Positions 41,907 to 54,531 are shown, counted from the stretch's first letter. The stretch: 64,000 nt of DNA from Tetracentron sinense (GCA_015143295.1 CM026563.1:2542001-2606000); one strand, 5' to 3'. Notes: generated by a model not told the origin, from the sequence alone. Program-made: numbers and translations.

Positions 41907-44440
41907 TTACAAAATATCAGAAGTAAAACCTTTCTCATTTAGATATACAAGCCTTTCAGCAGAAGCCTTTAGACGAATATATTCTTCATGATCTGCTTTG
42001 ATTTCTTCTTGTAGAACTGAAAGACTATCTTGAGCAGCTTTTATTCCTTTTTCTTTTTCTTCCAGCATGGCCTGATGGCGGGCAATCTCTTGACGAATAA
42101 TATGAATATTATCTTGATCACTTGATATTGCTTTCTTAATTTCTTCCGCTTTAACAATCTTGCTTGAATAAGAACTTTTCAGCTTAGCAAAATTCTTGGC
42201 CTGGAAGAAAGTGATGGACAAAATATTCAAAAAATCCACCAACCACTTCACATCAACATTAATGTTCTCTAGTTCTTTTAGCTCTTGTATCCAATCCTCG
42301 AAGGTCTTCATCCTCAAGGGCGTAAGATGAGGCTTAATATCTCTAATGTTCCGAATAATAGAACACACTGTTTCTATACAGCCCGCCCTGATGATAGGGT
42401 TCTTCAAAAAACAAGAGGAAGTTATGTCCTTGTAACGCTTTGCTATTTCTGACCATAAAGGGAGAGAGCTTTCAGATACAAGATAACGCCTTAAGATCTC
42501 ATCCGAAGAATCAGTTGGTGTCAGCGCAGTTGAAGTAGAAGGAGTAGCAGCATCTTCACTCACAAAAATCCCCACAAAGGCGGACAATTCTGATGAAGCA
42601 GTCTCCATACTGGAACCAATGACTGGAATATCTTCATGAATACTTCTTGGAGCGACTTCAGTTTCAGCATTAATATTCTCCTCCTCAATAATCTGTTCTG
42701 AAGAGCCAATGATAACGCTTTCAGTAGAAGCAATTATTTGAACACTGATGTTCTCAGTTGAAGATATCGGTGTATGAGCGCTTTTGTCAATAGAAGAAGC
42801 GTTGTCAAGGGGAGTAGAAGTCTCTGATATAATTGCAGGAAGATCTTCAAAAGGCTGCTGCTCAGAGTTCTGAACCACAGAAGAGAAAAACGCTATCTCA
42901 CTGACCGAAGGAGGTTCTACTTCCACTTCCATAAGCTGTTCTGAAAATTCAGCTTCAATTGGAGCACGAGTAATATTAACTGCAAAAGTGCTTGTTCTTG
43001 GAGCTGTTGTGACATCTCCTTCAACAGAAACAAGTCCTGGTATTTCAGCCTGAACGCTTTCAGAAGGGCCTTCAAGATAATACATACTGTTAGAGCACTA
43101 TAATGATTGTAATGATAAGCATATGAGCATGTATATTGATAAAACATTTTTTAACTGCTACTAACCTACACCCTCAGAATCATCAATAGCGTCAATCATA
43201 AGAGGTGATGAAGATTGCGCTGTCCTTTGCAGAAGAAGTGACTTTGCCTTGATAGCTTGCGATCTCATTCTCTTCAGAGATGTTAACGCCTTGGCTATGT
43301 CAATAGTTCTGGCAGGATTTGCAGTTCTCCGAACACCAGAAGCTTTAGAAGATTGATCTTTCTTTTGGGAAAGCGGAGAGGAACTGAGTTCACTCTCAGG
43401 CCAAACATTGGCCAAGTTCTCAATTTGTACTCTTGCTTCCGCCGATGGAGGGAAAGGAATATCGGCAACATCATCTTCAGGGATGCTGAGTCCCACTGGA
43501 GTAGCTGGGGTTCCAGAGCTTCCTACACCAACATCTGAAAGCGGTGCTGTGTTTTTCTCTTGAGTGACAGAAGCTTCAGTCCTTCCTAACTCATGTTGAG
43601 TCTGTAGATTCTGCTTGCGCACAATCAAAAGCTCGTTATCTTCACTATCAGAAGAAGGATCCTGTGACAAATTTAAGCAAAAAGAAATATAAGTAATGGA
43701 AAACTATACAAATGAGAAATTGAAAAGCGTATGAATAAGAATTTTTTTAATTATAAAAGCTTTACTTACTGATTGGCTCTTTCGCTTCTTAGAGGGAGGA
43801 GCCTTCTTCTTTATTGCTATCTTTTTGATCCTAGGCGCTCTTGGAGTAGCCGCCTTTGGAGCAGTAATAATTACAGGCTGAGGAGTAATGTTTTCCTCTC
43901 GGATCTCTGAGGATCTTCCATCAATGGATTTTGATTTAGACTTCTTGCGTGGAGAAGCTACCGCTTTCCTTTTCGTGCCTGCACCAGGGGGCTCTTTCAG
44001 ACATTTTTCTTTGTCCATAGCCAAATTGACCGTTTGACTGAGCATTGGCGGACCCTGAACAAAGGTTTTGAAGGTAGCAATGCAAGCTTTCCAGAAAAGC
44101 TGGTAGTTCTTCGTACATCTGCCTATCCTATGCTCCCCAGCCAAGTAGAAACCGGCAACAGATGGCCTTAAGTTTAAAGACCAACTCTCCAGAATAAAAG
44201 CTTTCATGGTTCTCTTTAGAGAAAAGGATTCAGCTATACCATCTGGAACGCCTTGATCAAGCCCAAACTGCCTCAGACACCGATCGGGATTGTAAGATTC
44301 AAGGCAGAAACTGTTGGTCTTACCGCCATCAACGCTGTATAAACCGATCAAATGACACTTGGACAAAATGGCAAAACAGTGAAGATCGGTTGGAGTAGCG
44401 GCATCATCCTCGGCCTAAGGAAGCAGCACTTCAAAGCCTG
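41907..44440 (-). pseudogene. antisense unit of the old Tat element, C-terminal part
   Basis: Minus-strand open frames at 41907-43085, 43161-43670 and 43704-44366 are rich in Ser, Thr, Glu and Ile, with a basic KRKSQS/KKSKSKS segment and a final coiled coil (about 41910-42250). With the domain at 45241-46368 they form a multi-part unit opposite to pol. GT/AG-type junctions are visible between parts. I have not joined them. Confidence 0.6.
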
Positions 44441-44945
44441 CATTTCGTGAATAAGAGGAGAAGAAAGAGAAAGAGATAAGCAATGACCGGACTAGACCGT
44501 TTTTTGGCTGGAACGGGTCCAATTCGATCTGCATCATTGAAGAGGTTCCCCTTCTTCTATGTGAGGTGATAAGTCAAGTCAAGAATAATAATCGAACTGC
44601 GGGAAAGCCGACCAAAAGACTATTCCATAACCGACTCAAATTCTGAGTGAAGGTAATTGGTTGGGGAGAAAATAGACTTCCCGCCATAGCTTGCTCTCTG
44701 ATTCGGTCACCGAGCAGTCGGACGACTCTTCAGTAACCCAGGATGACCCGTTCCCAGCTTGCCTCGCTCTCAGGTTGGCCCTTGTTCTAGGATCTCTTAT
44801 TAAAAGGCAAGTCCCCTAACACCTTCCCGGGCAGGGAAGAGAACGAAAATAGGCCAAGTTGTTGCGGAACCGGAAAAAAGAAGCGGTTTTTCAGGTCGGT
44901 CGGGCACAAGTCAATATATAAACTCCGGTTTTGGCTTAAGGCACA
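44440..44945. other. candidate mitochondrial-DNA insertion (NUMT)
   Basis: This ~500-bp stretch differs from both flanks in style: balanced GC with phrases such as CTGGAACGGGTCC, AGCCGACCAAAAGAC and CAGGTCGGTCGGGCAC, typical in my experience of plant mitochondrial intergenic DNA. It interrupts the antisense coding blocks and has no ORF. Identification rests on composition and phrase style only. Confidence 0.4.
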
Positions 44946-44949
44946 ATTA

Positions 44950-46368
44950 TCAGATCAGATCCCTGCGTCTGAAGAAACCTTCGAGCCTGAGCACTTTCAA
45001 AGAAACTTCTGCTCTTTCCTCAGTACTCATGCCTATAAAAGATAAAGGCTCCTCAGAATGATAAAAGAATCTTTCAACACCTTTTAAAAGCTCAATGTAA
45101 GGTCTGAAGCAGAAACATTTCTCCTTGTCAATGAAGTCAAAGATCAACGCATCCTTCTTTCTGGCAATGCTACTCCACCGCCATGCCCTTGGACTTGGGA
45201 GATCTTCAACAGTGGTATCATCAGCTTGCAAAGGAGAAAATTACCTAGCTGAAGGCGCATAACCGGGAAAGCGTTCCCATAACCACATTTGAAGGAAAGC
45301 AGTATGAACAAATGATTCTATGTGAAAAGAACCTGCTGACCAGGCCTGACACTTATGAATTTGATCTAAATTCTTGTATAAAGTTCCCAAAAAATAAATT
45401 CCTAGAGGGAAACTCTGACCGTCAGCAAGGCGGAAAGCCAATGGAAACAGTCTATCCAAAACCTTGTCAGTAGGAGCGCCTTCAAAGACATATCTCGACA
45501 GCCACATGCAGATGAACGCTGTCAACTCTAAATGAGACTTGTACTCTTTTCCATATTGATAGTCTCTGACTCCTGTCTCCTTGTTCACAGGGCCTTTTTT
45601 CCTGAAGAAATAGCGTACCCAGCCGTAGAAATTTGGCCGCCTTGCATGGGACTTCTTTGAAGCCCCCCAAACAGGATTTACTCTCGATTCCCAAACCAGA
45701 GCATGCAAAAGTCTTGACGCTTTTATCTCTTCTCTACTCAAAACAATGTCTTGTATGTCACTATTCCCGAAAACAGGTAATCTCCATAACGCCATTACAT
45801 CTTCCAAGGTAGGGGTGATTTCTCCCCACGAAGTAATAAAAGTGTGAGTTTGACTGTTCCACCTAGTAACTAACTGAGACAGACTATCTGTATCTTTCCT
45901 AATCTCAAAATCCTTCGAAAGCTCTATAGTCTTAAAAATTTCAGCTGCATGAAGTTTTGGCCCATACTCTGGATGAGTGAGTATATAATCACACCAAGCT
46001 GTCCATTCCTTAGTACAACCGCTATGAGAACTAAAATTTACCTGAGAAAGCGTGAAATCTTTTCTTTCTATTCTGAACATAGTAGTAGCAAAGGGAGGTG
46101 GACAAAATCCTTTAGTTCCATCAATGTCACCATAGGGCAATGACCATCCATCCGGAGGAACAGCGGTATCCCAGGAATGATGCATAGCTGAATCCCAAAA
46201 TTCGTTACTCAAAATATTTTTTTGAGAAGAAGATGCCATAGCTGAAAGCGTAAAAGTTACAGAAATAAAAATAAATAAATTACAGTGTGTTCTTCTAAAA
46301 AAAAAAATGAAAATGAATGATGAAACAAATAACAATAACATACATATAATAACAACAAAAGTAGACAA
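44950..46368 (-). pseudogene. antisense plant mobile domain (PMD) unit of the old Tat element
   Basis: The minus-strand frame 45241-46368 contains a plant mobile domain (aminotransferase-like): WNSQTHTFITSWGEITPTLEDVMALWRLPVFG is diagnostic (residues given here span two short blocks), with YFFRKKGP and AFICMWLSRYVF following. The likely start is MASSSQKN at about 46240, and the hydrophobic run upstream of it is probably leader sequence. A further short block lies at 44950-45231. PMD proteins (MAIN/MAIL family) exist as host genes needed for silencing and genome stability, and as transposon-borne versions. This one belongs to the element by position. Confidence 0.75.
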
Positions 46369-46964
46369 AATGACATAGTATACAGATAATCAAAACTTCT
46401 ACAATGACGAAACAAATAAAAAATAATAATAATAAAACAGCAAGCATAAATATGAACAGTCAAATAGAAATGGTAAACAAAGAAATAAGAAAGCAAAGAC
46501 TCACCAGAATTCTAAAAAGATGTTCTGGAATTCCAAATAAAAGATTGAGATCCTTGAAAACCACAATAAGATCAATGAAAAACCCGAGCACAGAAGAAAG
46601 ATAAGATTCAGAGTATACTTGCACGAAGAAGAAGATGAACAGTAAAGCAATAAGGAACTGATTATTTGTTTTTATAATGATTAAACATTTATGACGAGCG
46701 GTTTTCAAGAAGCACGTTTTGATTTGAAATTCGAAAAAATGGTACGATCATAATGACTTTGACAGGCTGGCTGCATGATCTTATTGGCTATAAATGTGGC
46801 AAAATTGTTTTAAGCGGGATCCGAAAAGACGTTTCTTTTAGACGCCAAATTTATGATAGCATATTATTTAATGAACTCCTTTTGTCATGATGATTTGTCT
46901 GCTCAGACGCTTTTAGAGTAAGATTAAGCCTAAAAGCGCCTTCACAGACAGGGGGCTAAAATGT

Positions 46965-48697
46965 TGATGATGGTTATTGAAAAGCTTGATTTGTGAAATT
47001 TTGAATTTAAGGACGTTGTTCATGATTCAATAAAATAATGACACGTGGCTCAAAAGATGTTCTAACATATCACGTATATTAAAATCATTTTTGAGAGTTG
47101 GTTAACAGAATTCCATGTTTATCTGATAATGATGATTCTAGTCATTAATGATCAATGATGATTTTAAGCTCTTATGCTTTTAGTTCATAAAAAAAGATTT
47201 TTTGTTCATTAATGACAAATTTATCCTTATATCAGTGATGAAAGTTGAAACTATTGCACTTTTAACGCTATTAACACAGATTCAAGTCCTAACGCCTTCG
47301 GATATCATTTTAAGCTCTAACGCCTTTGGATATTGTTTCAGGCTTTAAATGCTTTTGATGCTAATTCAGACTTCAACGCCTTCGGATATTCTATATGGCT
47401 TCAGTGCCTCGCTCTGGCTTTCAACGCCTTTCTCATGATGATGGGTGTGGTATGGATTTGTACCCTCCTTGTATGCTTTTCTGATGACTTCTGCCAGAAA
47501 GGAGATTTGTTTTGTCAGGGGTAAACGGTATGGATTGGTACCTCCTCATGGGAATGAGTGTGGCTGTTTCCCCTCATTACCTATTCCAGTGAAGCATGGA
47601 TTACTTCCTGGGCTGACAGTCAGGGAGAAAGCATTGAGGATGTATTTTTCCTCAGTTTCTCTTAAGGCCTGACGGGAAGGGTGTCTTCGTCCAACACCTA
47701 CGATTTCCCTATTTGGACCTGAGTTACGGGAAGGGTGTCTTCGTCCAACACCTACGATTTCCCTATTGAACTTAAGATGATTATTAGATGATTATTATCA
47801 TCGCTATTATTATTATTAATATCATGATTATTACTTTACAGGAGTGTTGCTGTCTGAACACTAATATATTACCTCAGTAGGACAGTACACCATGAAAGCG
47901 TATGACCCGCTTTCACGATGTAGTTACCAATTACTGTTGGGGGAGGACGATGAGTTGTGGTTTGGAGGGCTTAGATAGAATTTGTTAAAAGATGGATATT
48001 GTGAATACCGCTTTTAACATTTGAAGAAAATATCTGAAAGCTTTGGTCATAAAAGCTTAAAGGAGGTATAGTGACAAAACGCATTTATCTTGATGAAATC
48101 CAATATTTTCTCTCTAAAAGTTGGTTACAAAAACGGTTATGACAGCTGTACAAGTTGGTTACAATTTTTGATAATCACCTATAAATAGAGGTGACCCCTC
48201 CTTGTTGAAAGAGAGACTTTCCTCGAGTTCCCAGAAGATTTTCCAAAAACAACCAGATTTTCCAAACAGAATTTACAGAGAGAGAAAGTAAAGGATTCAT
48301 CAAGAAAAAAAAACATTCTGTCACTACTTTTCTTCATCGTTCTTTCTTCTCTCCCTCTGAATCATTTCCTTCTTTTTCTCCTTTTTCTTTCTTGTGTTCT
48401 CTGAATCATTTCCTTCTTTTTCCCCTTTTCTTTCTTGTGTTCTCTGAATCATTTCTCTCAAAAATAACTCAATTTAGAACGGTCTGGATATCAGATTTAG
48501 GCTAGATTGAGGTTGCATTAAACCCCATTTCTTCAAAGATCAAAACACCCCCCTACAAGGGGTTAGAACTCAAGGGTGGCGATCAACAGCCACAAAGGAC
48601 TCGAACACGAGTCACCACTCCCAAAGGAGATACACTACCACTGGGATAAACCCAGGTGTACCATTTGATAATCGAATGGCTGTGCCAACGAGCATCA
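46965..48697 (+). repeat. 3' LTR of the old Tat element (~1.73 kb)
   Basis: Begins TGATGATGG after a purine-rich AGACAGGGGGC tract and ends GAGCATCA, so TGATG/CATCA form short inverted ends. A TATA-like CTATAAATAG lies at 48179-48188. Internal tandem repeats include about four ~28-bp units around AACGCCTT.GGATAT (47280-47430), a duplicated ~60-bp ACGGGAAGGGTGTCTTCG phrase (47671, 47727), and ~47-bp TCTCTGAATCATTTCCTTC units (48355-48452). Confidence 0.7.
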
Positions 48698-49014
48698 GTG
48701 GTTTTTTTTTGGTAGTCCTAAATTATTTACCTATTTATGTGTCAGAGGTTAAGAGGTTAAGGGTGGTTAGGGGTTAGAACTCAAGAGTGGGCGCTCAACG
48801 GCCACACTAGGACTCACACGAGTCTCTCCTCCCGAAAGGGAGATACACTACCACTGGGATTGTGCAATACTATCTCATAATCCCTCATTAATCATATAAC
48901 TGTTTTGGACAAAATTGGAGCATTGGTATAGGAAAGGAATCAAGACTCTTGTGTGTAGAAGTAAGAAGCACTGCGGGTAAATGCAGAGAAAAAGCTACGA
49001 AAGTGAGGCACAAA
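48698..49014. other. flank with copy of an LTR-end phrase
   Basis: AACTCAAGAGTGGGCGCTCAACGGCCACA..GGAGATACACTACCACTGGGAT (about 48777-48861) nearly repeats the last 130 bp of the adjacent LTR (from about 48565). It may be a separate repeat family that the LTR end resembles. No gene. Confidence 0.45.
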
Positions 49015-49382
49015 GAGATCGAATCACAGCCAATTGCAATTGGATTCAAGGAGAGTTCAATTACACCCACAAGTCATCACATGTCCCTATTGATCCTGGT
49101 AAACCGTGGTTAAGATTCATTAACCCTTAGGGTTCAATAATCTAATTTTGGTTTTTAGAAAAAAAATCTTTAGAAAAACCTTTAACTCTAGTTAAGAATT
49201 TGTAACTCTTAGGGTTAATATTTTTTTAAATATTTTTGTCTAGAAAATAAGGTTAGATTGTTGAACCCTAAAAGTTAGTAAATCTTAACCAAAGTTAATC
49301 AAGATTAACAGAGACACATGATGACTTGTGGGTGCGATTGAATTCTCCCCGGCTCCAATCGCAATTGGCTGTGATTCGATCG
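49015..49382. mobile_element. Mutator-type foldback MITE, 368 bp, 9-bp TSD
   Basis: The left end GATCGAATCACAGCCAATTGC and the right end GCAATTGGCTGTGATTCGATC pair perfectly. Arms continue through ACATGTCCCTATTGATCC and its partner. A perfect 9-bp duplication AGGCACAAA flanks it (49006-49014, 49383-49391). Confidence 0.9.
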
Positions 49383-49391
49383 CAGGCACAA

Positions 49392-50933
49392 ATGGTAGAC
49401 TTCTCATGTTTGCATTAACGTAGATAATGCACTCCTCCCTCATGCTCTACTCCCCCTAATGCTCTAGGGTAGGATGTTACCCTTCTAGGGTCGACTGCTT
49501 TTTGTTTTTTGGTATTGAGACACGCGGTTAGGCCGCAACCCCGGTTATAAGTTAATATCTGTGCTAAGTTAAGGGCGGGTAGAGAGTACAACACTCTCAC
49601 CCTCTCAAGAATGGATCCCGGAATCTCCTTCGTAAGGAAGGGATACACCTACCACCGGGCTATTCCCATGGTGATCTAGGGTCTACTCGAGTTCGACTCT
49701 TACACCCTAACGCGCTCATTGGGCACATTCATATATTCAGAACATGCTTGTGCCCAGCCCTATTTGGTGTGCAACCCATGTCGCTCCTTAATTTAGATGT
49801 CGATTCCAAAAACTGGTTCTGGCAGTGGTCCAAATCAAACCCTACTATCTAACCATGAACCTATGCCCTATGGGCAGAGCCACATGGGACCCGGGGGGGT
49901 TTCAATCCCCTCAACTTTTGAAAAAAACATGTATGTAGTATTATATCATATAGGGGGCGTAGCTTGGGAGCAGGGGCGGAGCCTGGGCTATTGCTCCCCC
50001 TGAACTATTTGGAGAAAAAAACCAAATTTATATTATTTAATTTAAGAAGGTACAGGTATGGGAAAATGACGAAGTTGCCACAAACATTTTCTTTAAAAAC
50101 TAAAACAAAAAACTATGTTTATATTTATATTTTAATTGAGATGACATAAAATATATATTCCTTACAAATTGATATATATTGGTGAGATGACTCACGAACT
50201 TGGACCTCAAAAAGATTTTGAGGACTACGACCCTAAACCCCAATGTTAGCAACCTACAAGAAAATCCTAGCTTTGTAACGAGGGTCTATGGATAAACGCT
50301 AATGGTAAAGATTTGACTGAGAGTTACTTTGTCTTTTCTAATGCACTCTAATTTTAACCTTTGATTTGATTATTGAGTTAAATGATTACACTTTCGGGCA
50401 ATCCAGGCCAACAATTGCCTCACATCTCCTAGCAGACTAGCTTGAAGTAAATGGTACACCCTATTTTCTGTTTTGTGGTGATTAAGGGACTATATTATAA
50501 CCTTCAAATGGATTAGTCTGAACCTTTTAAGGCTCAGATATCCACGTTGATCTAATGAACCGTTTTTTTTTTTTTTTTTTTTTGTGAACTCAACTACATC
50601 ATAAGGCGATAGCAGAAGGAAACACACACCCCCCCCCCCCCCCCCCCCCCACACAACCACACTTCAACCCAACATAAGCTTCACACAAACACTCCTCAAC
50701 ATGGACCACATGGTTAGGAGAAAATTGAATACTCTTATAGTTAGTTATCTTTTACGTACAAATTTCATTATTACATCTCATTGAATGCCAAAGGCCAAAG
50801 ATTTGCAAAATGTTATTGTCACTTGTGTAAAATTCTAAATTTTTTTTTTTTGGTGATAGAAATTCTTAGTAGAAATAGACTGTCAGTAGGGTTAGCTTGG
50901 GCAGGGGAGCTCTTGCTTACTTTTACTCGGGAT
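49392..50933. other. intergenic with repeat debris
   Basis: No gene. Contains a GGCCGCAACCCCGGTTATAAG..CCACCGGGCTAT repeat (49495-49675; relatives at 23525-23640 and 51860), GGGGGCGTAGC/GGGGCGGAGCC phrases (49950-49990), poly(T) and poly(C) runs (50559-50583, 50629-50650) and the inverted retroposon-like copy 50560-50706. Confidence 0.5.
50560..50706 (-). repeat. retroposon-like repeat with poly(A) tail (inverted)
   Basis: Read on the minus strand it has TTGAGGAGTGTTTGTGTGAAG, a G-rich/GTGT stretch, CGCCTTATGATGTAGTTGAG, then an A run of more than 20 bases. Related to 23220-23370 and 28395-28535. Confidence 0.45.
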
Positions 50934-51482
50934 TAGGGGTGATTATTGAAAAAAATATTTGTGAACTACTCGGGCTCGGCTCGTTAAAAACTCGAGTATT
51001 GTTTGTTTGTTTAGTAAACGAGCCGAGCTTGAACACCGTTTTCGAACTTTTTTAGTAAACGAGCCGAACTTGAACACAAACCTGCTCGGCTCGATAAAAA
51101 CTCGATTCGATTATATATACATATTAATCTACTAAAACATTTAAAATATATGTATTTTGATTTAAATATTAAAATTAAGTATTTATATTATATATTAGTA
51201 AAGATTAATAGTATATAATGTATTTTATATGATTAGAATATCCTTTATATAATTATAATCTTATACTAAAATTTTAGTTAACACCGTGACTTCTATGCCT
51301 AGGATATTAAAGTGAATTTTTTACCTAATATGAATAACAATATCCAATAAAATAAATTGCTCGTGAACTACTCGAGCTTAGTTATTCAATAAACGAGTCA
51401 AGTTTGAACATGATTCCGAGCTAACGAACAAGCTTGAACACACCACTACTCGGCTCAACTCGGCTCGATATCACTTATATCA
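50934..51482. mobile_element. hAT-like non-autonomous element, CGAGC repeats
   Basis: The left end TAGGGGTGATTATTG and subterminal GGCTCGGCTCGTT, AACGAGCCGAGCTTG repeats match the style of 19434-19937. The right part is ACTCGGCTCAACTCGGCTCG followed by GATATCACTTAT. GGATTA occurs on both flanks, a possible imperfect target duplication. AT-rich interior, no ORF. Confidence 0.45.
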
Positions 51483-54400
51483 GGATTAGATCCCTAGACC
51501 TCCAACATGGGAAGGCCGCAACCCTACCACTCACGCAAGAGGTGGGGGTGTTGCAAAATTCCAATTAACAAGTTTTTCATTTTCCTTTCTCGTTTCCATG
51601 TCGGTGATTTGGTTGGCATTTCACACGTATTGAAGCAGTCTCGTTGAGCACATTATTATCTTTTTAAAATGCTTTCTAATCTCTTTTAGAGCTTGTGAAT
51701 CATGTTTCAAAATTTAAACTACTTGGGTAACCAATACAGAATCAAGCATAGTCTTCGTGCATGTCACATTTCTTCATCATCATCAATAATGGATGTCTCG
51801 TTGATGCCGTGTTTCTATGGAAGAGGTGAACCACCAAATTTTTTGTGGAATATCTTAAGGCCGCAACCTCATTAATTAATAGTGATTGATGGGTTAGAGA
51901 GTTGAGTGCTTGGCCTAAAAGTGGGATGTAACACTCTTTTGAGCTCAACTTCAAATATATGTAGACATCCAATTAACTTTCTAGTTAAGGATTTAAAGTC
52001 CAACTAAACACAATTTTGAAATAAGCTCTCTCTATGTAGGTTAGTGTTACCAAACGTCCACTTTATTAAGATTGATTTTTTGCCATATGTCTTTCAATGA
52101 ACCCACCATAATATCTAACCGTCTAAATCGAAAATAATCTACATGTGTTGAGTTTAAAGTTGAGATTACATCCAATTATTTATACTCCACATAAGGGGTG
52201 GATTGGGTGTGCTACATTACCCTGGTACCAAAAATATCGAATCAAAACTGATATCAGTTGGACCCACATTTGATTTTACCCGGGTTTATATCCATATACC
52301 ATATTCATAGGATCATTTTTAAAGCAATGGCCATTACCGAGTGGCATGTTGGATGTACATCCGATACGGATCTTAATCATATGTTTCTAAAGTATGTACC
52401 AAAGTGGATCCGACCCAGACACTACCAGTTACATCATTCACGGTCTATTATTATAAGTGGTGCAACATAACCTCACTTTAATTAGTTAATCAACTACCCC
52501 TTCTGATGGCGAGGTTTGCCCTTTTCAAGAGGTACTTAATTAACAATATGATTCCAATTTGACATATGTTTATTTATTGAGTTTAATTATGAGGTGGAGC
52601 TTTGCTTAGAAACAACATCTTGGCCAAACTCTCCCTTAAGGCCTAAATAGAGTACTAGACTTGTAATTATTAGGAAATAATGGAACAGTTTTGTAAATCA
52701 TTTCTATAATTATAAACTTAAAATGAGAAATTCCTCAAACATTTCCAAGTGAAGCTTTGTCTCATATTTAAACTATTGAGAAATGGTATAAGAGTCTTTG
52801 CCACCATGTTGCACGAAAGCAAAATAATGAAAATGACAGTTTACCTTTATTACCCAACTTTGTTTTTTCTTTCCTTTTTCATCTCAGCCAAATGACCTTG
52901 CTTTTAGCCAACGACACTTGTCCCCGCTTTTAACATGAGTTGGTTTTTGGTTAAGAGTAGGACTATTGTGTCTTGTCTCTCTAAACTTGTATCAATTTTT
53001 AGTTGAACATTTATTTGAGATTTTGCTAAGGTTATTACTGTGTCTGGTCTGGGGTCCATCGTCATCAATGGACATACTCCTATATAATAGCCCGGGTTTA
53101 CAAACTTGTTGACAGTGATCGCTCAATTTGATTGATTAGGGGAGAAAAATCAAACATGAAACAACTGCACTTTGAAGACGCTAACCTGTTAATCTAAACC
53201 GAAAGTAAAAGTCTATTTATCATAAAAAGTCAACAAATCAGACATTTCTAAGTGCGCGATCAAGGGGCAAGACAAGGTTCACACATTTGGTGTACAAGAT
53301 TGTGTATGGAACTCACAAATTCACCTAAAATTTGGACAGTCTAGATTCCAGACCGATAAATAGTTATTAGAAGTGTAAGTAACATAATCAGGAAGAGTTG
53401 CGCTCATATTCAATGACAATTGAGCTCTCTCTGATTTCAATCACACCCACATGTCAACATGTTTCCCTTTTAATCCTCAATTAATTGTGATTAAGATTCA
53501 TTAATCCTTAAGGTTCACCAATTTAATCTTGAGTTGTTTTTTTTAAAATTTAATTCTAAGAGTTAAAACTTCTTGACTAGGGTAAAAAAGGGCTGTGTGA
53601 GCGTGATTGAACTCGGGCTCAACAATTGGACAAGATCCAGACTAATTCAGGAACGAACAATAGTCCTTTAGAAAAAGCAATAGTCCCTCTTAGGCTGAGC
53701 AAGGACTATTTCTCATCGCCCTCACAAAACCCCTTTGAACTATAATTAGCAAGTTATAACTCTTGTAATTATTATTATTTTTTCTAAAATTTAAGATTAG
53801 ATGCTTAAAGCTTAAAGATTAGTGAATCTCAACTACAATTAAAAGAGATTAAAAAAGAAGGAAGCATGTCTTGGAGCCAAGGAGGTGATTATTTTCCTTA
53901 AGAAAATGACACATGCATGCTTGTACGGGGCGATCTCCGTTTGGCATAAGGTTTACTCTTGTGCTCACAAAAGTATCCCGCTTGTGAGCACAAGATCAAT
54001 GGACAAAAAATATTTAAATGAGAAAAGCCAAAAAATGGGTGAAAAAAAAAATGACTTATGATGAGGTGACGCTTTTTGTCCCTTGATCTTATGACCTTTT
54101 ACCTCACCGTTTGGGATCCATCATCTTATCATATACCAATAATAATAATATTTATAAATTTAGAAAAATGAAAAAATAAGAAAACTCCGTTCGTTCATTG
54201 CACGTGCTTTACCAAGCACCTACTTAATAATTTATTTTTTTCCTCACATAAAAAATTTATATCGATATCGTACCTACATGTAAGGCCATGTGATTAATCT
54301 TGAAGGGCATATTAAATAATCAGAAAAGGAAGCCCCATTCGCATTCTTCTTAGGATGCAACGTGCTGGATCTTTGGGAAAAATTTGCATTTGCCTTGGGC

Positions 54401-54520
54401 AGTTGGGATAACACTCCTTTTAATAAAATAATAGAACCGCTACTATTTCCACAGTTCTTATCCGCATCAATAACCAATCGTTAGAGGTCTACATCAATAC
54501 CGAGTCAAAATTCTAAAATC
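51483..54520. other. intergenic, no gene seen
   Basis: AT-rich with no domain-bearing ORF. Foldback remnants of the TTAACC/CATGT-CCC family lie at about 53395-53640 and 53690-53915. The second has AAGGAGGTGATTATTTTCC, shared with 55520-55775 and 19940-20220. Confidence 0.5.
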
Positions 54521-54531
54521 CTAGTAACTGA

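Larger units (their letters stand above)
36660..48697 (+). mobile_element. old Tat-lineage Ty3/Gypsy element, broken
   Basis: Plus-strand remnants run in the order gag end, protease, RT, archaeal-type RNase H, integrase (to 41828), then a minus-strand plant-mobile-domain unit (41907-46368), a purine-rich tract near 46946-46960 and one LTR (46965-48697). I find no matching LTR on the left, so the 5' end is missing or unrecognisable and the left limit is approximate. The coding part is interrupted several times (at least three). Age cannot be set from LTR divergence, but decay says it is clearly older than the element at 3095-12995. Confidence 0.8.

Noticed and set aside
46240-46368. N-terminal membrane anchor on the PMD protein
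   Set aside because: The hydrophobic run lies upstream of MASSSQKN, the more likely start, and looks like translated AT-rich leader.
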